This document shows, in pieces, positions 43,134 through 57,900 of a DNA stretch of 64,000 nucleotides. The notes beneath the pieces are model-generated. The model saw only the letters and a program-made list of their open reading frames with translations, ran no database searches and was not told the origin of the DNA. The stretch is taken from positions 33,790,001 to 33,854,000 of the forward strand of contig OX359246.1 of the NCBI GenBank assembly GCA_947179485.1, given 5' to 3'. A program made the position numbers and the translations under genes. Origin of the DNA: Allacma fusca. Lineage: Eukaryota > Arthropoda > Collembola > Symphypleona > Sminthuridae. Position 1 is the stretch's first letter; the number at the start of each line of letters is the position of its first letter.

Positions 43134-43677
43134 TGCAATATTTGAAACAATAGTAAATATTATTGAAATTTGTTTTGTTCACAGCGCAATATTTACAGCC
43201 CAAGTACCGTACATTAAATTCGCCCTACACTTAATGAGAATTTAAAAGTACAAAGTGTCCCGTATGGACAAACTTCCCAAATAATTATTACGCTAGCTAT
43301 TGCTTCACAATATAAATGGTGTCGAATAGAATATGTTATGTGCTCTGGTGTTTAGCAAGAAACGATCCGGATAATTATTTTCGACAAAATTCTAAAATGG
43401 TGAACAATTACAAAAAATGTGGTGTTCAAACGCAAACAAATAATACCAAAAAATGAAAGAAGTCCAGTTTGTACTGGGGTGAGTAAGTCTATAATTTTTG
43501 ATTCAATTAAATTCCATGGTATGCGTTTATCTATGGCTCCAAAATTACCCAAGTGAGTTTCCCGCCTTCATTGTTGTTTAACGGCCCGCTCTCATTTTCT
43601 ACACTTAGACTTCGTGTCATCGAAGAATTACCACGCCGTTTTAGATCTGGAAGCTTTTTCAAGTAAAACTGAGAAAA

Positions 43678-44940
43678 ATGTATTTGGTTGTGGAATTCCT
43701 AGAAGATCCAAAAGTTTACAGTGTTATTTCTGCTGAAAATGTGGTTGATGGATCAGTCCGAGCCAATGTTGCGGATTATTTGGGCAAAACTACAAAGGTC
43801 ATATGGGGGAAGAAGAATTTCGATGCCGTTTTACGTGGCCAAGGTAAGTTCTGCCATTTAGTGCTCAATCATATTTACAACTATTTTATTATTTACAAAT
43901 AGTAGACATATATTTAGAAAATGCGAATTATTATTTAATGCAGGCTCAAAACGAGAAATGAATGTGATGTGTAATTCATTGGCTAAATCAGCTGCAGTAA
44001 GCGATGGAGGGTCCAACGATAATCCTCAGCAAAACGAAATCGTCGTAAATAAAAAGGTTTTTACATTTTTCACTTAACCAAAATATTGTCTAGACAACGT
44101 GGGCATCGAAGTTACATATGTACACGCCGAATATAATTATTACAGATTTCCGCAAAAACGAGCGAAAGAGCAAAGAAGTCCCGAGACATTGCGAGCGTGC
44201 TTGCAAAACGGTCGAAGTCAGCAGGTGTCAACAGCAGTACTTTTAATGAGGTAAATTTTATTAACGAATATTAGTATTTTAAAACAGCGTAGTAAAATAA
44301 ATGTCCATGTTGTGTGATGTAACGCCTTATTTTTAAAACTTTTGTTAGCCAAACGTCAGCAAAAATGTTTTGGATGCCAATACGGAGAACAATTTGTGTT
44401 TACCCGAAATGCCAGAAAACACTCGAGAAGTAGATTCGTGCATTCGTCAACATGTTAACCAAGCTGACGATCCTGGTGACTTGCGGGAATTTATCAAGAA
44501 GTTGCAGGCCAAAATAGAAAAGTTAAAGAGACGAAAGCGGAAGTTGGAAGGTATTATATTTTCAATTTTTAAATGTTTTTATTTTGTTAATTTAAAATAA
44601 TTCTGAATTTACTATATTTATTATTTCCAGATACAGTGGACGAGCAACAGAAGACAATCAATTCATTGGAACAGAAGCTTCAAATCTCATCATCGTCTTC
44701 GGTGAATACTCATATATACTTATATATTGTAGTGCATTTACGTCTTAAAAATTTAATTACATGATGATGTATGCCATTAATATTGATTGTAAATGTAATA
44801 GTAATTTAAATTCTCGTTTAATGTAGAAGAAGGTCGAACTTGTAGCTGGCAGCGGAGTTTATTTGCGAGCAACTAAAATTGCGGCGTACAAATCTCGGCG
44901 TAAAAATCCCCAGCGGTGTTTTCTCCGAACACACTGTTAG
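43678..44940 (+). CDS. Coiled-coil/BEN-like protein truncated in the BEN domain
   Basis: Six exons, 43678-43843, 43944-44056, 44146-44250, 44349-44550, 44631-44701 and 44827-44940, stay open and in phase for about 256 aa. The N-terminus (YLVVEFLEDPKVYSVISAENVV) resembles the start of BEN-domain proteins. The middle has a basic region and a Lys/Glu-rich coiled coil (REFIKKLQAKIEKLKRRKRK). The last exon begins like a BEN domain (KVELVAGSGVYLRATKIAAYK) but then reads into the ACGCCGAG-type repeat end and stops. The donor of exon two (AAG|GTTTTT) is weak. BEN proteins bind DNA or chromatin; this copy probably lacks that function. Confidence 0.6.
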
Positions 44941-45259
44941 CATGTTACCCGTTTATTTTCTAAATTGCTATTGCTGCCAATAAATAGTAGAACAAAAATT
45001 ATTACAATACACTCAACAATGAATAGCAACATAACAAGTACCCAAACAACATCCACATTATTGCAAAACAAAAGGAATATTTAAACTGCAAGAACACGAA
45101 TTTTAAGGTAAGAATGATCCTCCTCCGTCATGGTAATTACAGCTCTAATGTTTCTCATCTGAATAATTTGCTCCCATTTTGAAGCCTGCATACAATTTCA
45201 CATTTTTTCAGTGCATGATATCATTTACACAGCAGGTATACGTCATAATGATAATTTAT

Positions 45260-47124
45260 TCAAACTGAAAAACATACGTCTTCCTGTTTCCTGTGAAGAA
45301 ATGATTTCCAATTATTATTCGACTGCATTAAATCTTGTAATTCGCTTCCACCCGTGACCGCAGGAAGTGGAACAAACTCAGCAGCAAATGAGTTTGAACT
45401 GATTGAACACCTCAGAGCGATTACCAAACCAAGATCCGTGGTATCGATCTCGTAGGAAAACATGGCTTCGACAATTCTGCATTTCAATTTAACATTTGCT
45501 GCTTATGCTTCATTATATACACTATGAGTAATAAGTCAATAAGTTGGAGGCCTAGAAACAAATTAGGTGGGAATTTTGTAAACTCTTACGTATCATTCTT
45601 GGCAAAGAATAATTCCCGGGTAAAAGGAAGGACCTCCGACGGCAGGAAGTTCACACTCTTAGAATTGCAATTAAATTGATTCCAGTTTCTCAATTTAACA
45701 TTCAAGCCGTTGGCTAAAAAGGTGCAATAAATTTTATACAAATTAAGCACGCTGTTGTCCAATAATTTTAAAAATTATTTACATACTGGTAAAAAATACA
45801 AACCGATTTCAATACTGCATGAAAACCCGCCCTGGTTTTCATTCATTTTTAAAATTGCTCTTGCAACTTTAGAGTATGGGATGGATTTCAAGGTTTTGCC
45901 ATTCACAATGCTTTTACGTTCAGGTGGTGGGGATGAGGAATTTAGGGTGAATATTTTATCCTTCCTTTCAATTATTTCAACATGGACGACCGAGCGGGGT
46001 CCATTCGTTATGTGACCCCTGGCAAATATATTTCCATGGTTCACAAAAACCTCTATCGGGACTTTACTAGTTTGTTTCTGCAGTAACAAAAAATTGTGAT
46101 AAAACCTTTGCATTTTAATCGTAAATATTTAACTGGATATCTTACAGTCATCCAAATATCCGGTAGGGGTGGTAACTCATTCATTGTTTTAAACAGGACT
46201 GTATCTACTGGTAAATCCGTTGGAGTGAATCCCATGCCGAATATAATCTCACCATTGTAACAAACGTAACAGAGAATGGTTAAACGCAGGTCTCGACAGA
46301 TACGGAACGAGCACAAGAAATAACAATAATACCTGAAACAAAAATACAGGAATAATTACAACATACTTTATTCTACATTTAATAATAATTTACCCTTTCC
46401 CCACCCTCTAAACTTACCGATCTCCCACGAAAGTAATAACCTCACAAACATTTGGATAAATTTTCGTAACCGAAAACTGGTCCTTTTTGGAACCATGCCA
46501 GAAATGATACTTAGGATCCGTCAGTTCGCGTTCTAAAAAGTTGGCTACAGATTATAAAAAATTTAAAATGTGATCAAAACCATTATGTATGTACACACAC
46601 ACGGGCGTTTATTTCCAGAACGGAAATACTTTTAATACAATAATAATAAAATTACATGCATACAGAGTTTCAAAGCACAGTATACTCCAACATTGGCTGC
46701 AAAAGGAAGTGAGGAGACCATGTCTTCAAATGTTTTTTCCCGTAGAGTGCTCCCATTTGTTGCTGTTCTCCCTTGTAATATTTCATTAAAAATGGTTTTT
46801 ATCCAGGTTCTCTCATCCGCAATGGTTTTGCTCCTAATAGCTACAACTTCATATTCTTCTATCTCTTCAGGTGCTGTCTCTGCCGGACTCTCGCCGTGTA
46901 TAATATTTGCATTGAGTTCTTTGATCTGGGTCTGTATTTCCTCAACAATTCCCCACAAAGTCTGTCCCTCTGATGAACCCAGGGATTGTGGTGGGTTTGA
47001 AGTATCTGTATTATTTCCATTGCCCAGGATTTTCTTCCTCAGTATTTCATTTTCAGCCTTCAGGTCGGCTAAAGTTTGCGTTACTTCTTGTAGCCGGCTC
47101 TCAAGGCGGAGTAGGATTGCTTCC
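45260..47124 (-). CDS. Six-exon coiled-coil protein, family not recognised (5' partial)
   Basis: Exons 46664-47124, 46418-46544, 46146-46332, 45804-46077, 45590-45713 and 45260-45476 join in phase through GT-AG introns (one donor is GTTTGT), giving about 462 aa. The first listed exon begins one base into a codon, so at least one upstream exon with the start is missing from this model. The N-terminal part is a leucine-heptad coiled coil (LRLESRLQEVTQTLADLKAENEILRKK), then an acidic linker, and the rest looks globular with a Cys/Tyr-rich strand (YYCYFLCSFRICRD). Phase agreement across six exons argues for a real host gene. I do not recognise the family. Confidence 0.68.
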
Positions 47125-50100
47125 CTGTTTAAAAAATAGGGGTTTTCAAAGTCAAAATAGCTTGCATATTATATTACATTAGGTGTATTGACGAAAAATA
47201 GTAGGTTAATTATTTACATTGATTTTTATACTTTTGACCGTTAGCCAGGAGACGAAATCAGTTCTTACTATTAGCGTCGTTCCTGAAACCAGAAACAAGC
47301 TAAAAATTTAATGCATGACAAATTTAATCAATACGAATAGCAGCGTTAAAATTTTTAAGCTTGTTTACCTTATTGCTTTACCTTTATATTATATACTATA
47401 CTTATATTCTTCAGGTCTCTTATTGCAAAAAATACACTGAATTTACATGGACGGGGAGTTAACGCATGTAAAAACGGAACTGATCGCAAGAGAATATTTC
47501 TAAATTTGTTTTATTGCTTCAAGCATTTAGATCATGGACGAGAACACAAACACTATGCACATTGCATATACTTTAGGTCGACTCCCTTTAATAGATGGTG
47601 AGAATATTTTATGTGGAGGGTAACTATCTTCGTCAAACATCACAATTGCGTTAAGCCTTTGATAAAGACTGATAAGGGACTGGAGCAGGGGCAACAGATG
47701 ATACTGGGATAGTTAAAATACGTAATATCTTGGAGATGATAAACTGCACACGGGCAGTCTAAATATGTATAGGAGGGATTTAAAACTCCATCATACCATT
47801 GGGGGATTATGTGATTTAAAGAGCAGCAGAATTTTAGGTTAATCATTGTATGCTCTTCAGTCAAATTTTATTGCACATGAGCGAATCCTACTCAAAAAGT
47901 TAATTGTTGACGAGGTTATACTTAGTGTGGACAGAGCTTGATCATAAGTGGTGTTGAATTGCTTGTTCAGGATGCCCCATCAACCCGAAGTTGGATAAAT
48001 TTGCCCGTGACAACTCAAAGCCTTCCATGATATAAGTTGTATAAGTATACATACATTTTAACATTCTGACCAATCCTGAGTAATCAGTAAGAAAAACTCG
48101 AGATTCCAATCTTATTCGACCGCAGATTACATTTTCAGCTCAACAAAAATTGCTTATATAAATGTGATGATTGGGTGCTTTCATATTGTAGAGGGTATTT
48201 GACTATACTACTTAAAATTAATTCTTATTTCCATACTACTATAAATAAGCATGAAAATGTGTCAAAATGTTGACCTGGATTCAAAATTTGAAAAACATTA
48301 ACTTTTGCTGCCGCAAGACCGATCACTATATTTGCCCTGTCAAATAAAGCTGTACTGTGCGGAATTTATTTCGCGCTGATCATAAAGTACATTTCATTTT
48401 GAAGAGGGTCAGTTTGGTTAATTTTCAAAACAGTTTTAGATATTAGTGCGACTTTAAAAAATTAAAAGCATTAGGGAAAGATCACAAAAAGGTGCACATT
48501 AATTCTTTAGATCCTGCATGACTATTTCTATGAAGCTTTCAATTTTTTAATGCACACCTCGGTCAACAATTGACTAACATGTCGGGGTCTTTTACAGGGA
48601 AGTGTTGGTTTTTAGTGCTTACAATAAAAAGAACTATTCAATATGTTCGTTTTAAAATTATGTGTCTGATTTACTCAAAAAATTCCAATTGCTTCACACT
48701 TTATCATTCCAAGCTAGTATTTTCCAATAATCTGAGGATCTTCGGAGGGTTGTTAACAACCAGTTACGGTCAGTATATTACATTACATTTGTATTAACAT
48801 CACGCAGTTGAACACTCTTATTTATAGGAACAATTTTCGATTACTGCTCTTATTTTAATAACATCCTCGTTTCTTGAGTCGATTCTCACACAGTACCAGT
48901 GAACTATTTTGTTTTTCGCTTCCAACGATATTATGTAATTATGTATATGTACTCTTGCTGTCATTTCTCCAAATGGAAATCTCAAAATCGGTGAGGTATG
49001 TATCTAATTGTAAGTGTAATCGCATTTATTTTTCTTTCTTTTCGCAAAATATTTTTTCATTAAACACACAATTTTCTGTAGTACATAATGTACGGCTTTG
49101 AATGCCTTAAGGCTACATATAATTACATGTAGTAGTATCATCACATGGGACAAAATAATAAAAAATAATTATTTGAAATCGTAAGGCAATTACTTACTGA
49201 AGATATTAGCAATAAGAATACCGTTCAACTTGCACGCACAATTGACTTACAATTAGATACACTAGGTAATCGACACACTATGTAATTGTGAATGATACAT
49301 TATTGCATAAAATAGAATACACATTTTTGTTGTCATATCTTCTGTAAGGAGAAGATCAAAGATCTTAACCCCAGTCACTTCTTTGTTCGTGCAGAATTTC
49401 TCTTTCCATCTTGAATTTCTCATAATGTTCACAAAAGTCCGGAGGTAATTTGAATGCTTTTCTTCGTTATGATTAGATATATACACACATGATAAATTCA
49501 AGCGGAATTCTAAAACAGTAGTAAAATATGAAGTATTAAGTCTTCATAATATAATTTTTTATTTGTAGCTACATTTTACAATTTTCACACAACTACTAAT
49601 TCTAATCTTGTATAGTAGAAAGATAAGATACTGAGTAGCCTGTATTGAAAATACATGCATAAATATATCAAAATGACTGACAATTTTACACGAAATGAGT
49701 TCGGGACAGCTTGGCTCAAGAATGAAAATCTTTCATCTAAATACATAATTATGTTACAAGAGACTATGATCATTATATTGGATTTGGAATAGCTGGACAA
49801 CAGAATACAAAGCTACAAACATTATTACTTCTTATTGTTAGTAAATTTGAGAAGCGAGTTAGTGCTGGGTAGTTAATAGAACTTGAAAGTATCAACAGAA
49901 GTACCCAAAGACCAGGTAATATCTGTCTGAGTTAATTTTTCATCCCAAGTAATTACATCAATAATTAACTTTGCTTAAATGTAATTAGTAATTTCAATTG
50001 TTGGACATGCTTTAATTGCCAGACAAATATGAAGCGACTGATAAGCTGATAAGAATTATGTATTTATAATTTTTAACTGACAACATTAAGACCTTTAAAT

Positions 50101-51202
50101 CATGATTAAATTACACACACGTACACAATTATTTCTATAGCTTAGGAGGCTGAATGGTGACACGTGTAAAGAAAGGTAAAGACAAATTTTAGGGCATAAT
50201 AGGCTGAATAGGCTAACAATTTTAATTTTAATTTACAATTAGTTCCTATCATAAATTACTTAATGCTGGGTGTATTTACACTGTTGCAGAAGATTGCAGC
50301 TTCAGGATGCGTTTGATAAATGTCAACGCATACAGTTCATAAATTATGGATATAAAAGCACCCTATTTAATAATATAATACATTTGATTTCACTTCAATG
50401 CATAGGTCCAGGAAAGCCGAAAAGTAAACATTGGAAAACCTAAGGCGTAGCCACAGTTACTACATATACTTTTATAAATCATCAAACTAAATCGTAAATA
50501 GGATCACATTGATTTCGTCTAGCCTTAACCACTTACAGATGTGTGATGGTCATTTTGGGATCTTGTTTAGTAGAAGTTAACTGGAAATACGCTTTCTACG
50601 GTAATCGCTGATGTCAAAATGTGGCTACAAAAACTAGTTTAAAACCTACTATATTCAATTGAAACTGCTTTTTTCCTTCCGTTTGCACCTATTTCTGTTA
50701 CTGTAACACTGAGTAGTTAACAGCATCTTGAATATGGTCAAAATAATACAGGTGTAGTTTTCCACGGTAAATGTACCTTGAGCATGCCACATTAAGTATG
50801 TTTTATGAATAATAATAATGCGGCAAAAAATATATGTACATTTCACCACAAACTATTTTCATTTACTTTATCTAAACTTCGGATAATCTGAAAAAGAAGC
50901 TGACTGACACAAAACCAAATCCACCGGAAATTGCCAGCAGCTGAAAAAACTGTACTGTACGTTGACACTGTTATACAATCCAGGGTATCAAAGGGGCGAA
51001 GCACAAGTTTAGTACACAAATTTGAATTGAATATACCAGTTTTACTTTTTAGACTTTCCTGAACCTAATTGTGTGCGCAAGAAAAATATCAACCGTTTTC
51101 ACTCACTCTCTAGACGCGCACGCAATGGTAATCCGGCCCTGAACTTAAATAATTACGCTCAATCGTCACCCTTAGAATTATTCCATTAAAGCAAATTGAA
51201 GC
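47125..51202. other. Intergenic, no supported gene
   Basis: AT-rich. It probably contains the 5' end of the six-exon gene near 47.2-47.6 kb and the downstream region of the ERP44 homologue. Open frames here are short, hydrophobic and without splice support. No repeats of note. Confidence 0.5.
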
Positions 51203-54200
51203 TCAAAGCTCGTCACGATTCACAAAAGAATATCTAGTGTCAGAGGGGGCTAGTTTCTTGAAAGTAGATTCTGGAGGGTTCGTGGGTAACTGATTAGCAC
51301 CAGCCACAACTTCTTGAGCTTGAGGTTCTGTTGGGTCTGGACCGTAATGATATTCACGGTGAAGTTTTCCTGAATGTAAATTGGAGATGAACTGTTTCAC
51401 TTTGCCAGGAACATCCATTTGTTTAGCGTCAGGGAATAAGTACATATGTCGGAAACTATCGATAGCAATTAGTGGAAGATCTTTTTCGGACTTTCCAAGA
51501 TGATGCAGAGGATGTGCAAATTTTAGGCCATCTGCAGTTAAGAAGTTGATGGTCTCTGAAATATATGTATAAATTAGTATGTATTAAAACGGTAATTATT
51601 CGGCTTTTCTAATAACTATAAGTTGGTTAAAACCTCTGATTTCATTTTAGACAGTTTTAGCATTACTGAACTCCTCAAACACTAAACTGCCTGGCGAGAT
51701 CAAAAACACATTTAATACATTTTGAATACAAGATTACAGATTAATTATATGCTTAAGCAATTGTGGCTAGAGTCACCAGCAGGAAAGAGCTACCATCAAA
51801 AAGGCGATTCAAGTGGTATAATGTGATCACAGCAATAGGCCTGCCTGCCTGTTGTCTTAAATGCAAATTCTAAATGCTTGTTAAACGTTCCGATCTATTT
51901 ACAGTACATTTTTGAAGTAGGCAGGTACTTAAGCGAAGTAATTTCCAAGGTATAATTATTACATACTAACACTAGCTGTAGAATGCTACCAAAACAATAA
52001 AACAAGGAAACCAACACCTAAGCTAGAAATCAAAATTTTGAATAATTAAATTAAAACACTCACGGCGGTCTTCCAAGAGCTCTCGCTGGACGAGATTATT
52101 AAATCGCTTGATGCTATCAGCATCGTCGGGATGGTGAAAGAGTATCAAGAATGGTAGACCTTCTTCCGTCAATTCTTCAGCATTCTCGAACGTAATTTCA
52201 CGCACAAGGGCGACACACTTGGCCTGAGTCCACGCAAGCAACTCATCAAAATTTTCAATGTTTCCTGTGAATGTTTCATCCTGATCTACGGACCGAGTAC
52301 GATCAGGTCGGAATGCAATAATGTCATGATCAGGGGGGTGCATTTGCTTTGAAGCATCTCTGCGTTCAAAGAAAAGTTTATATTAGACTATAAACAAGTC
52401 ATTCATCGTTACATTGCATTCTCAACAAAAAAATCCAGCAGCTTCAAATACAATAATTATTCTTGTTTAAAAATCAAAGCTCAATTGATCCTTCACAAAA
52501 AAATACATACCCAAATCCGACGTAAAACGAACATTCCTCTTTCAGATTGCTGGCTACTCGTCGGTAAGTGTCATAACCCTGGCTCGTATTTGATGTCATA
52601 TAACCAATAAATACTCGTTTCTTTGCCTACATTGGATTGTAATACATTCAGTCCTCAAATCATTTAAAGTCTTTAAAATTTGTAATCCAAGTTATGTTGC
52701 CCATGAAAGTTGTCACTCACATCAATTTTCAAAACTTCATTCAATTCGTGGAACTCCTGGATAGGGCTTTCCAGCTGCTTCTTGATGTACTCCAAAAAAG
52801 CTTCGGGTGACCTCTGACCCCTATACTCTTTCTTCAGCGCGATTCCATTTCGAATGAGCTTTAAAGTGGGATACTTACTCACCTTATATCGTGATGCAAT
52901 GGAACCTAAACGGAGCAACAAACAAAGCAATACCAAAATTACTTGACCCACACAATAACCGCAGCTAATTCCTAACAATCTTTGCTCGAAACGAATCAAG
53001 GCTATTTCTTATGTATACTAGAGCACATTAAACATTAAGACAGCGGTCTGCTTTAGCAACGAGGGTAGAAATTAAAAGTATTGACATAAGTAACTTGGGC
53101 AAAGTCAATCATTTTTCCATAACTATGTAACAGCTCATAATTAACTTTTTTAACACATCCGAGGTTAGGAGGGTGAAAAGAATTCCCAATAGAAACCGAA
53201 CGTCCATCTCCCTAGCTAATAGATCGGACAACCTCCATATATAATTGAAACCGGTAAGGGGACTGATTGTAAGATCCTCAAAACTAACATATATTGACCC
53301 TACAAATATTTTCACTGGGATAACTTTTGATACTGGATGACATTTCCAATTCATTAACTCAACCATATGTAGGTACAGGAAAGCAAGGATGAAAGCAAAG
53401 AAAGTCATCTACCCCTCACTTCCTGCGTCTATTCCTAAGTTAATTTTTTGACGAGCTGAGCATACGACGTAGAGACACAGGACACAAATATAGAATATCG
53501 ACTTATCTCAAAACATTAGGAGTGCAACATGTGATTGCTTTAAACATTACTAAGCTTTAAAGCTTTGCAAGCTGACTCTAGTATTTTTGCAAAGTTTTAT
53601 AACCGGTTCATCCCCTGTCCGTCTCCATACATATTAGGAAAGTGCAATACGTCCTCATAGAAACGATTATTTACAAGGGAAAAGCTTTCAATGCTTTTCC
53701 ATGTGTCTTTACATACAATACAAGTAATAAACTTCTCAAGTTCTATACTGAAGGTCGAGGTACTCAAGCAATTATCATTCTTATTGCACTCTTATTCTCA
53801 CTGTAACTTAAGCTGTGCAAAATAAATTCCTCCAGCTCAAAAATGCATCTACCATCAAGTTTTGTCATCACGAGTCCTGTACCGTATGTCCAAGAAATGA
53901 GCCGTTTACTACGTTACGACAATTCCCCCCCAAGCTTTCGATCTCATTTCCAAACTGAAAACTACTCCAAGAATCAAGTGCAATGACCAAATTTCCGAAC
54001 ATACATCCCCCCTACAGTGCTCAGTCAGTTCCATTAGGTCCAATCCTCCTACTTCACTCCCATCAACCCCCCAAAAGTACAAACTACAAAAACTTACTCT
54101 GCTTGTCGCAATCAACACGACCCAGGACAACCCGGCCCGTCTCTCCAAATTCTTTCTCAACTTTTTCAGCCGCCTCATTGAAAATCGGAGCTAGCAAATT

Positions 54201-54981
54201 GCTAAATCGGCACCAGTCCGCGTAGAAATTGACGAATACTAATTCCTTGGAAGCTGAAAATATAACAGTCACTTCAATCACCCCATTAATCATTAACCCT
54301 TCACATTCCCATGAATCACACTTTATCAACATCTCCCAATCTTTCCAAACAAGGTCAGAGCACAATCAAGAGTTCCTCAATAATATGCACAACCCACAAA
54401 GCATACACAAATACACACACACTCACATCCCTATCAATTCCCCATTACCAAAGTTGTTCCTCAACTATATCAATTTTATTTCAACACCAAAAAAATACTA
54501 CCCCAAACTTACCTAAGTAAGAATCAAAGTTGTTGGAATCAAATTCAACAGATCCACTACTAGTAGGGTTTTGAAAAGAGATCAGAGTCTGAAAAAAGAG
54601 ACAAATCAAGAAATTAAAACCCTTGTAAACAAACCACTCAACCCAACATCACATGTTACACCCAATGTTACATAAATATTCTTCTACCCCTTTTTTTAAT
54701 ACCACACATGTAATCACCATATTTATACAAACTTTATAATTTTTTATTTAAAATATTACGTTCACATGAATAAATACTAAAAATAAACAATACATCCTCA
54801 GAGCTACGCCCGCTACATATAACCGTATGTATGTGGGACAAGGTAAAAAAAAATATTATAAATGACCTAAAAAAATGTCAAAGGAACTCACAAGGTATAA
54901 AATGATGAAGGAGATTTTGGCCAGGCGACTGTGAGAGATCCGTGACCCGAGAAATGATAATGAGTGGAGACGGTCCATCAT
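51203..54981 (-). CDS. ERP44: Endoplasmic reticulum resident protein 44 (thioredoxin-family chaperone)
   Basis: Seven exons, 54892-54981, 54513-54588, 54098-54253, 52721-52905, 52511-52626, 52064-52359 and 51203-51555, join in phase to about 423 aa (human about 406). Exon 1 encodes a hydrophobic signal segment (KISFIILYL). The thioredoxin domain has the ERp44 CxxS site as CRFS in FVNFYADWCRFS. Exon 4 holds KYPTLKLIRNG and EYRGQRSPEAF, and exon 6 holds REITFENAEELTEEGLPFLILFH. The protein ends in RDEL, the ER-retrieval signal of this family. ERp44 retains ERO1 and unassembled secretory proteins through its single reactive cysteine. The start has two adjacent ATGs (54981 or 54978). All key residues are present. 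Confidence 0.95.
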
Positions 54982-57900
54982 AAAAAAAAAACTTTCACAG
55001 CATACAAAACAGTGACTAGTTCACGACGAATAATTAACTGAAGTGCCGGCCGACTGCGGACCCTAGATCTCTTCTGGGACTCTATATTTGGAATAATGTG
55101 AATGTAAAGGGAACTAAGAGCTAATTACATGTAAAGTCCTGCAAATGTATAGGAAAACTGGACACGTATTTGAAGTCGAGGAATACTCTTTCACGTCACG
55201 GTGGCAAAACCTCAATTTTTGAATTAGCCAACCACCACAGAGCTCACACCTTCCTCGGCTCAGACTGTGGGAAGTGCCGAGGGAATTCAGTCAGAGTTCC
55301 GCATTAACCACACACATACCGATTACTGAGAACTGTAGCCGCCAGTGTTACTCAGTCTTTGGCTTCCTCACAGCCAAAGTCTGTGCACCAGTTTTTACAC
55401 GCTTGGATCAAATCCGATCCGAATCTTATTCCCATTCCCGGAAATGTACAAAATAAACAAATCATTGCTTACGATTTCAAATGGATTATGGAATTTAAGT
55501 ATAGATTACTACTAGCAGAGCTGTACAAAATATTTGTATTTAAAAAAATTAAAATAAATTTTGTAGATTGTATTTTAGCTACTGACAGTCAAATTTCTAT
55601 TTTGCAGATCTGTCCAAAATAATATATGCAGTTAAAATACATTTTGCATCCTGTATAGCTTGTATTTTATATTTCTAGTGGTTAAAACGTATTTTGTGGT
55701 TTGTATTGTATGATTTGTACGGCTTCAATGTCTTGTTGGTGACAATGATAGGGATTTTAAGCTTCCGTAAAAATTAAATTTGTCTTATTTTTGTCACGTG
55801 AGCGACCCAGGGGTCGGATTTTTGTAAATTTCCCTGCTGAATCTGAAATCACTGAAGGGAAGTTGTTTACGATTTTGAAAATCTCTGCTGACAAAAAGGC
55901 TGCGAAATCCGTGTTCGCAAAAAAGATTATTTACAAGACGTTAAATCCTTGCGAAAAAAAGGTCAACGCTTTTTAGAATCCCTGTTTACAAAACAGTTTT
56001 CCCTGAAATACGACAATAATTTTGAAAATCCCTGGAAATAAAAAGGTCAGAGAAATTTGAAAATCTCTGCTCACAAAAAATTCCCTTCCAAATGAAATTT
56101 TCCGACAGAATTTATTTTTCCCTGGGAAGAATCTTCCGGTTTTCCCACAAAAATCCGACCCTTGCGTGAACCAAGCGTTGTTATCATAGTTGTTAAAACA
56201 ACAATTATTCCGAAAGACCTGAGTTGTCCAAAACACACAGTATTTTTTTAAATGTATTCAAATGAAATCTAAAATACGTTTTGTATTCCGTGGACTGTAT
56301 TTTGGATTTGAATGAGTTAAAAAAGTATTTTCCATTTTATATTTTCTCAGCGGGGCAGTGTTTTGGAGTTTGTATTTTGGTTTAAATGTATGTATATATG
56401 TATGTACTTATATCTTGTATTCTTGTACTTTCAATTACATTTGCTGAGAATGCATTTTAGACAGCTCAGTTCGGAAGCTATTCGTAGATGTTTATGAAAC
56501 TTGGTGTAGTGGTGAATTCTGTGGGCAGATTTTCTGATTTATAGATCATCTGATCACCAAATTGTCCGGTATTTATACGTCATTCCGCTACATGATCAGA
56601 ATTGACGGTATATGTTTACATAGATACGTAGGAACAGCTAGTGGGGGTGCAAAATATTGAACGGGATATGACCCTAGTGACCTCGATAATCGTTTCTGTT
56701 ATTAAGGTGTTCATTATAAACCGTTTGTCGCAGTTTCGGAGACTTGAGAGGTCAATGATGACTTGTGCCATGTGATATTATAGGACACGGAGAAGCGTAT
56801 TTCACATAATTTAGGGTTTAATTAAGCATAATTACGGTATCGAAGGTTGATGTTAATACTATTTTCAATTTGTATCATACTAAGCCCATTATACTGGTTT
56901 CTTTTTCCTTGCTAGGCTAGAGATCAGATGTAAATAAAAGATTTCAAAATACTCGAAGCAAAGCTTTTGATATTGGAAGCGCTTCTAGAGGAGAAGTCCG
57001 CAGCCACTTTATACTGGAGAGTTTTCGTCATATCGAATTTCCCATTAATAACAAATCAAATATGCAATTCACCCTATATTCGACATATTAAACAGGTGAC
57101 CTTTGATCTCTCACTCGAATACCCGGAAGTTCATATTTGCTCATAACAAAACCCTTCCAAATTTCCTAATCTGTGGAATGCGTAAACCTCCAATGATGAC
57201 TAAGGTCGGTGAAGGAAATTTAAAAAATTAGGAAGCTTTTCTATAAAACAGGGAAATCAATGAGAAAATATTTCTTCACACTCTGTACATAGACTTTAAC
57301 GATTAGAAGAGATGCACATAGCCCAACGATTTTAAACCACAGATTTTAATTAAAATACCAATGACATTATGAGACGGACGGTATTGCACCCTAACAAGGA
57401 TTTACGGTATAGGTTTTCCTATCAATTTAGGTTTTGTTAGATGCAGCCCTGTTGTGAAAGTACACGTTGTTCTGTGTCAGTAAACTCCATAGAGCTGTCT
57501 ATACAATGAATAATGACACTATATCGTATTTAGATTGTATTTACAGTAGTATTGAGAAACATGTCAATTTAGTATTAACGGCCTGAATTGCTGAAAGTTG
57601 TATAGCAAATCGGTTGAAGTGTTTTGCTCGAGGAAAAACATTTTCCGTATGTGTAAATTATGCATTCCCATGTGCTTCTACTGAAACGATTGTGGTAAAT
57701 TTCTTTGTCCATCAATCACATGCACATAAAATGACATAAAATATACAGATATGTGTCATTTATTACACTGCAGTCAATTTCATGAAACTGAAAATAGCTG
57801 CCGTGGCATCATATACAACATACTACCGTACATTTTAAAGCTCTACACATCCCAGATAAGGAATAAGGAACTAAAACTATAGAACAATGATAGCGATAAA

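Larger units (their letters stand above)
40966..44940. mobile_element. Element with ACGCGGAG-type inverted ends and two truncated genes
   Basis: GAGAAAACTCCGCCGGGGATTTTTACGC at about 40981 is matched in inverted orientation by the complement of about 44893-44927 (GCGTAAAAATCCCCAGCGGTGTTTTCTC). The left end has repeated TTTACGCGGAG subterminal motifs to 41125, and another inverted copy lies at about 41585-41612, so a shorter MITE may be nested. Inside are divergent genes: a transposase-like fragment (minus) and a coiled-coil/BEN-like gene (plus). Exact ends and target duplication not determined. Confidence 0.6.
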
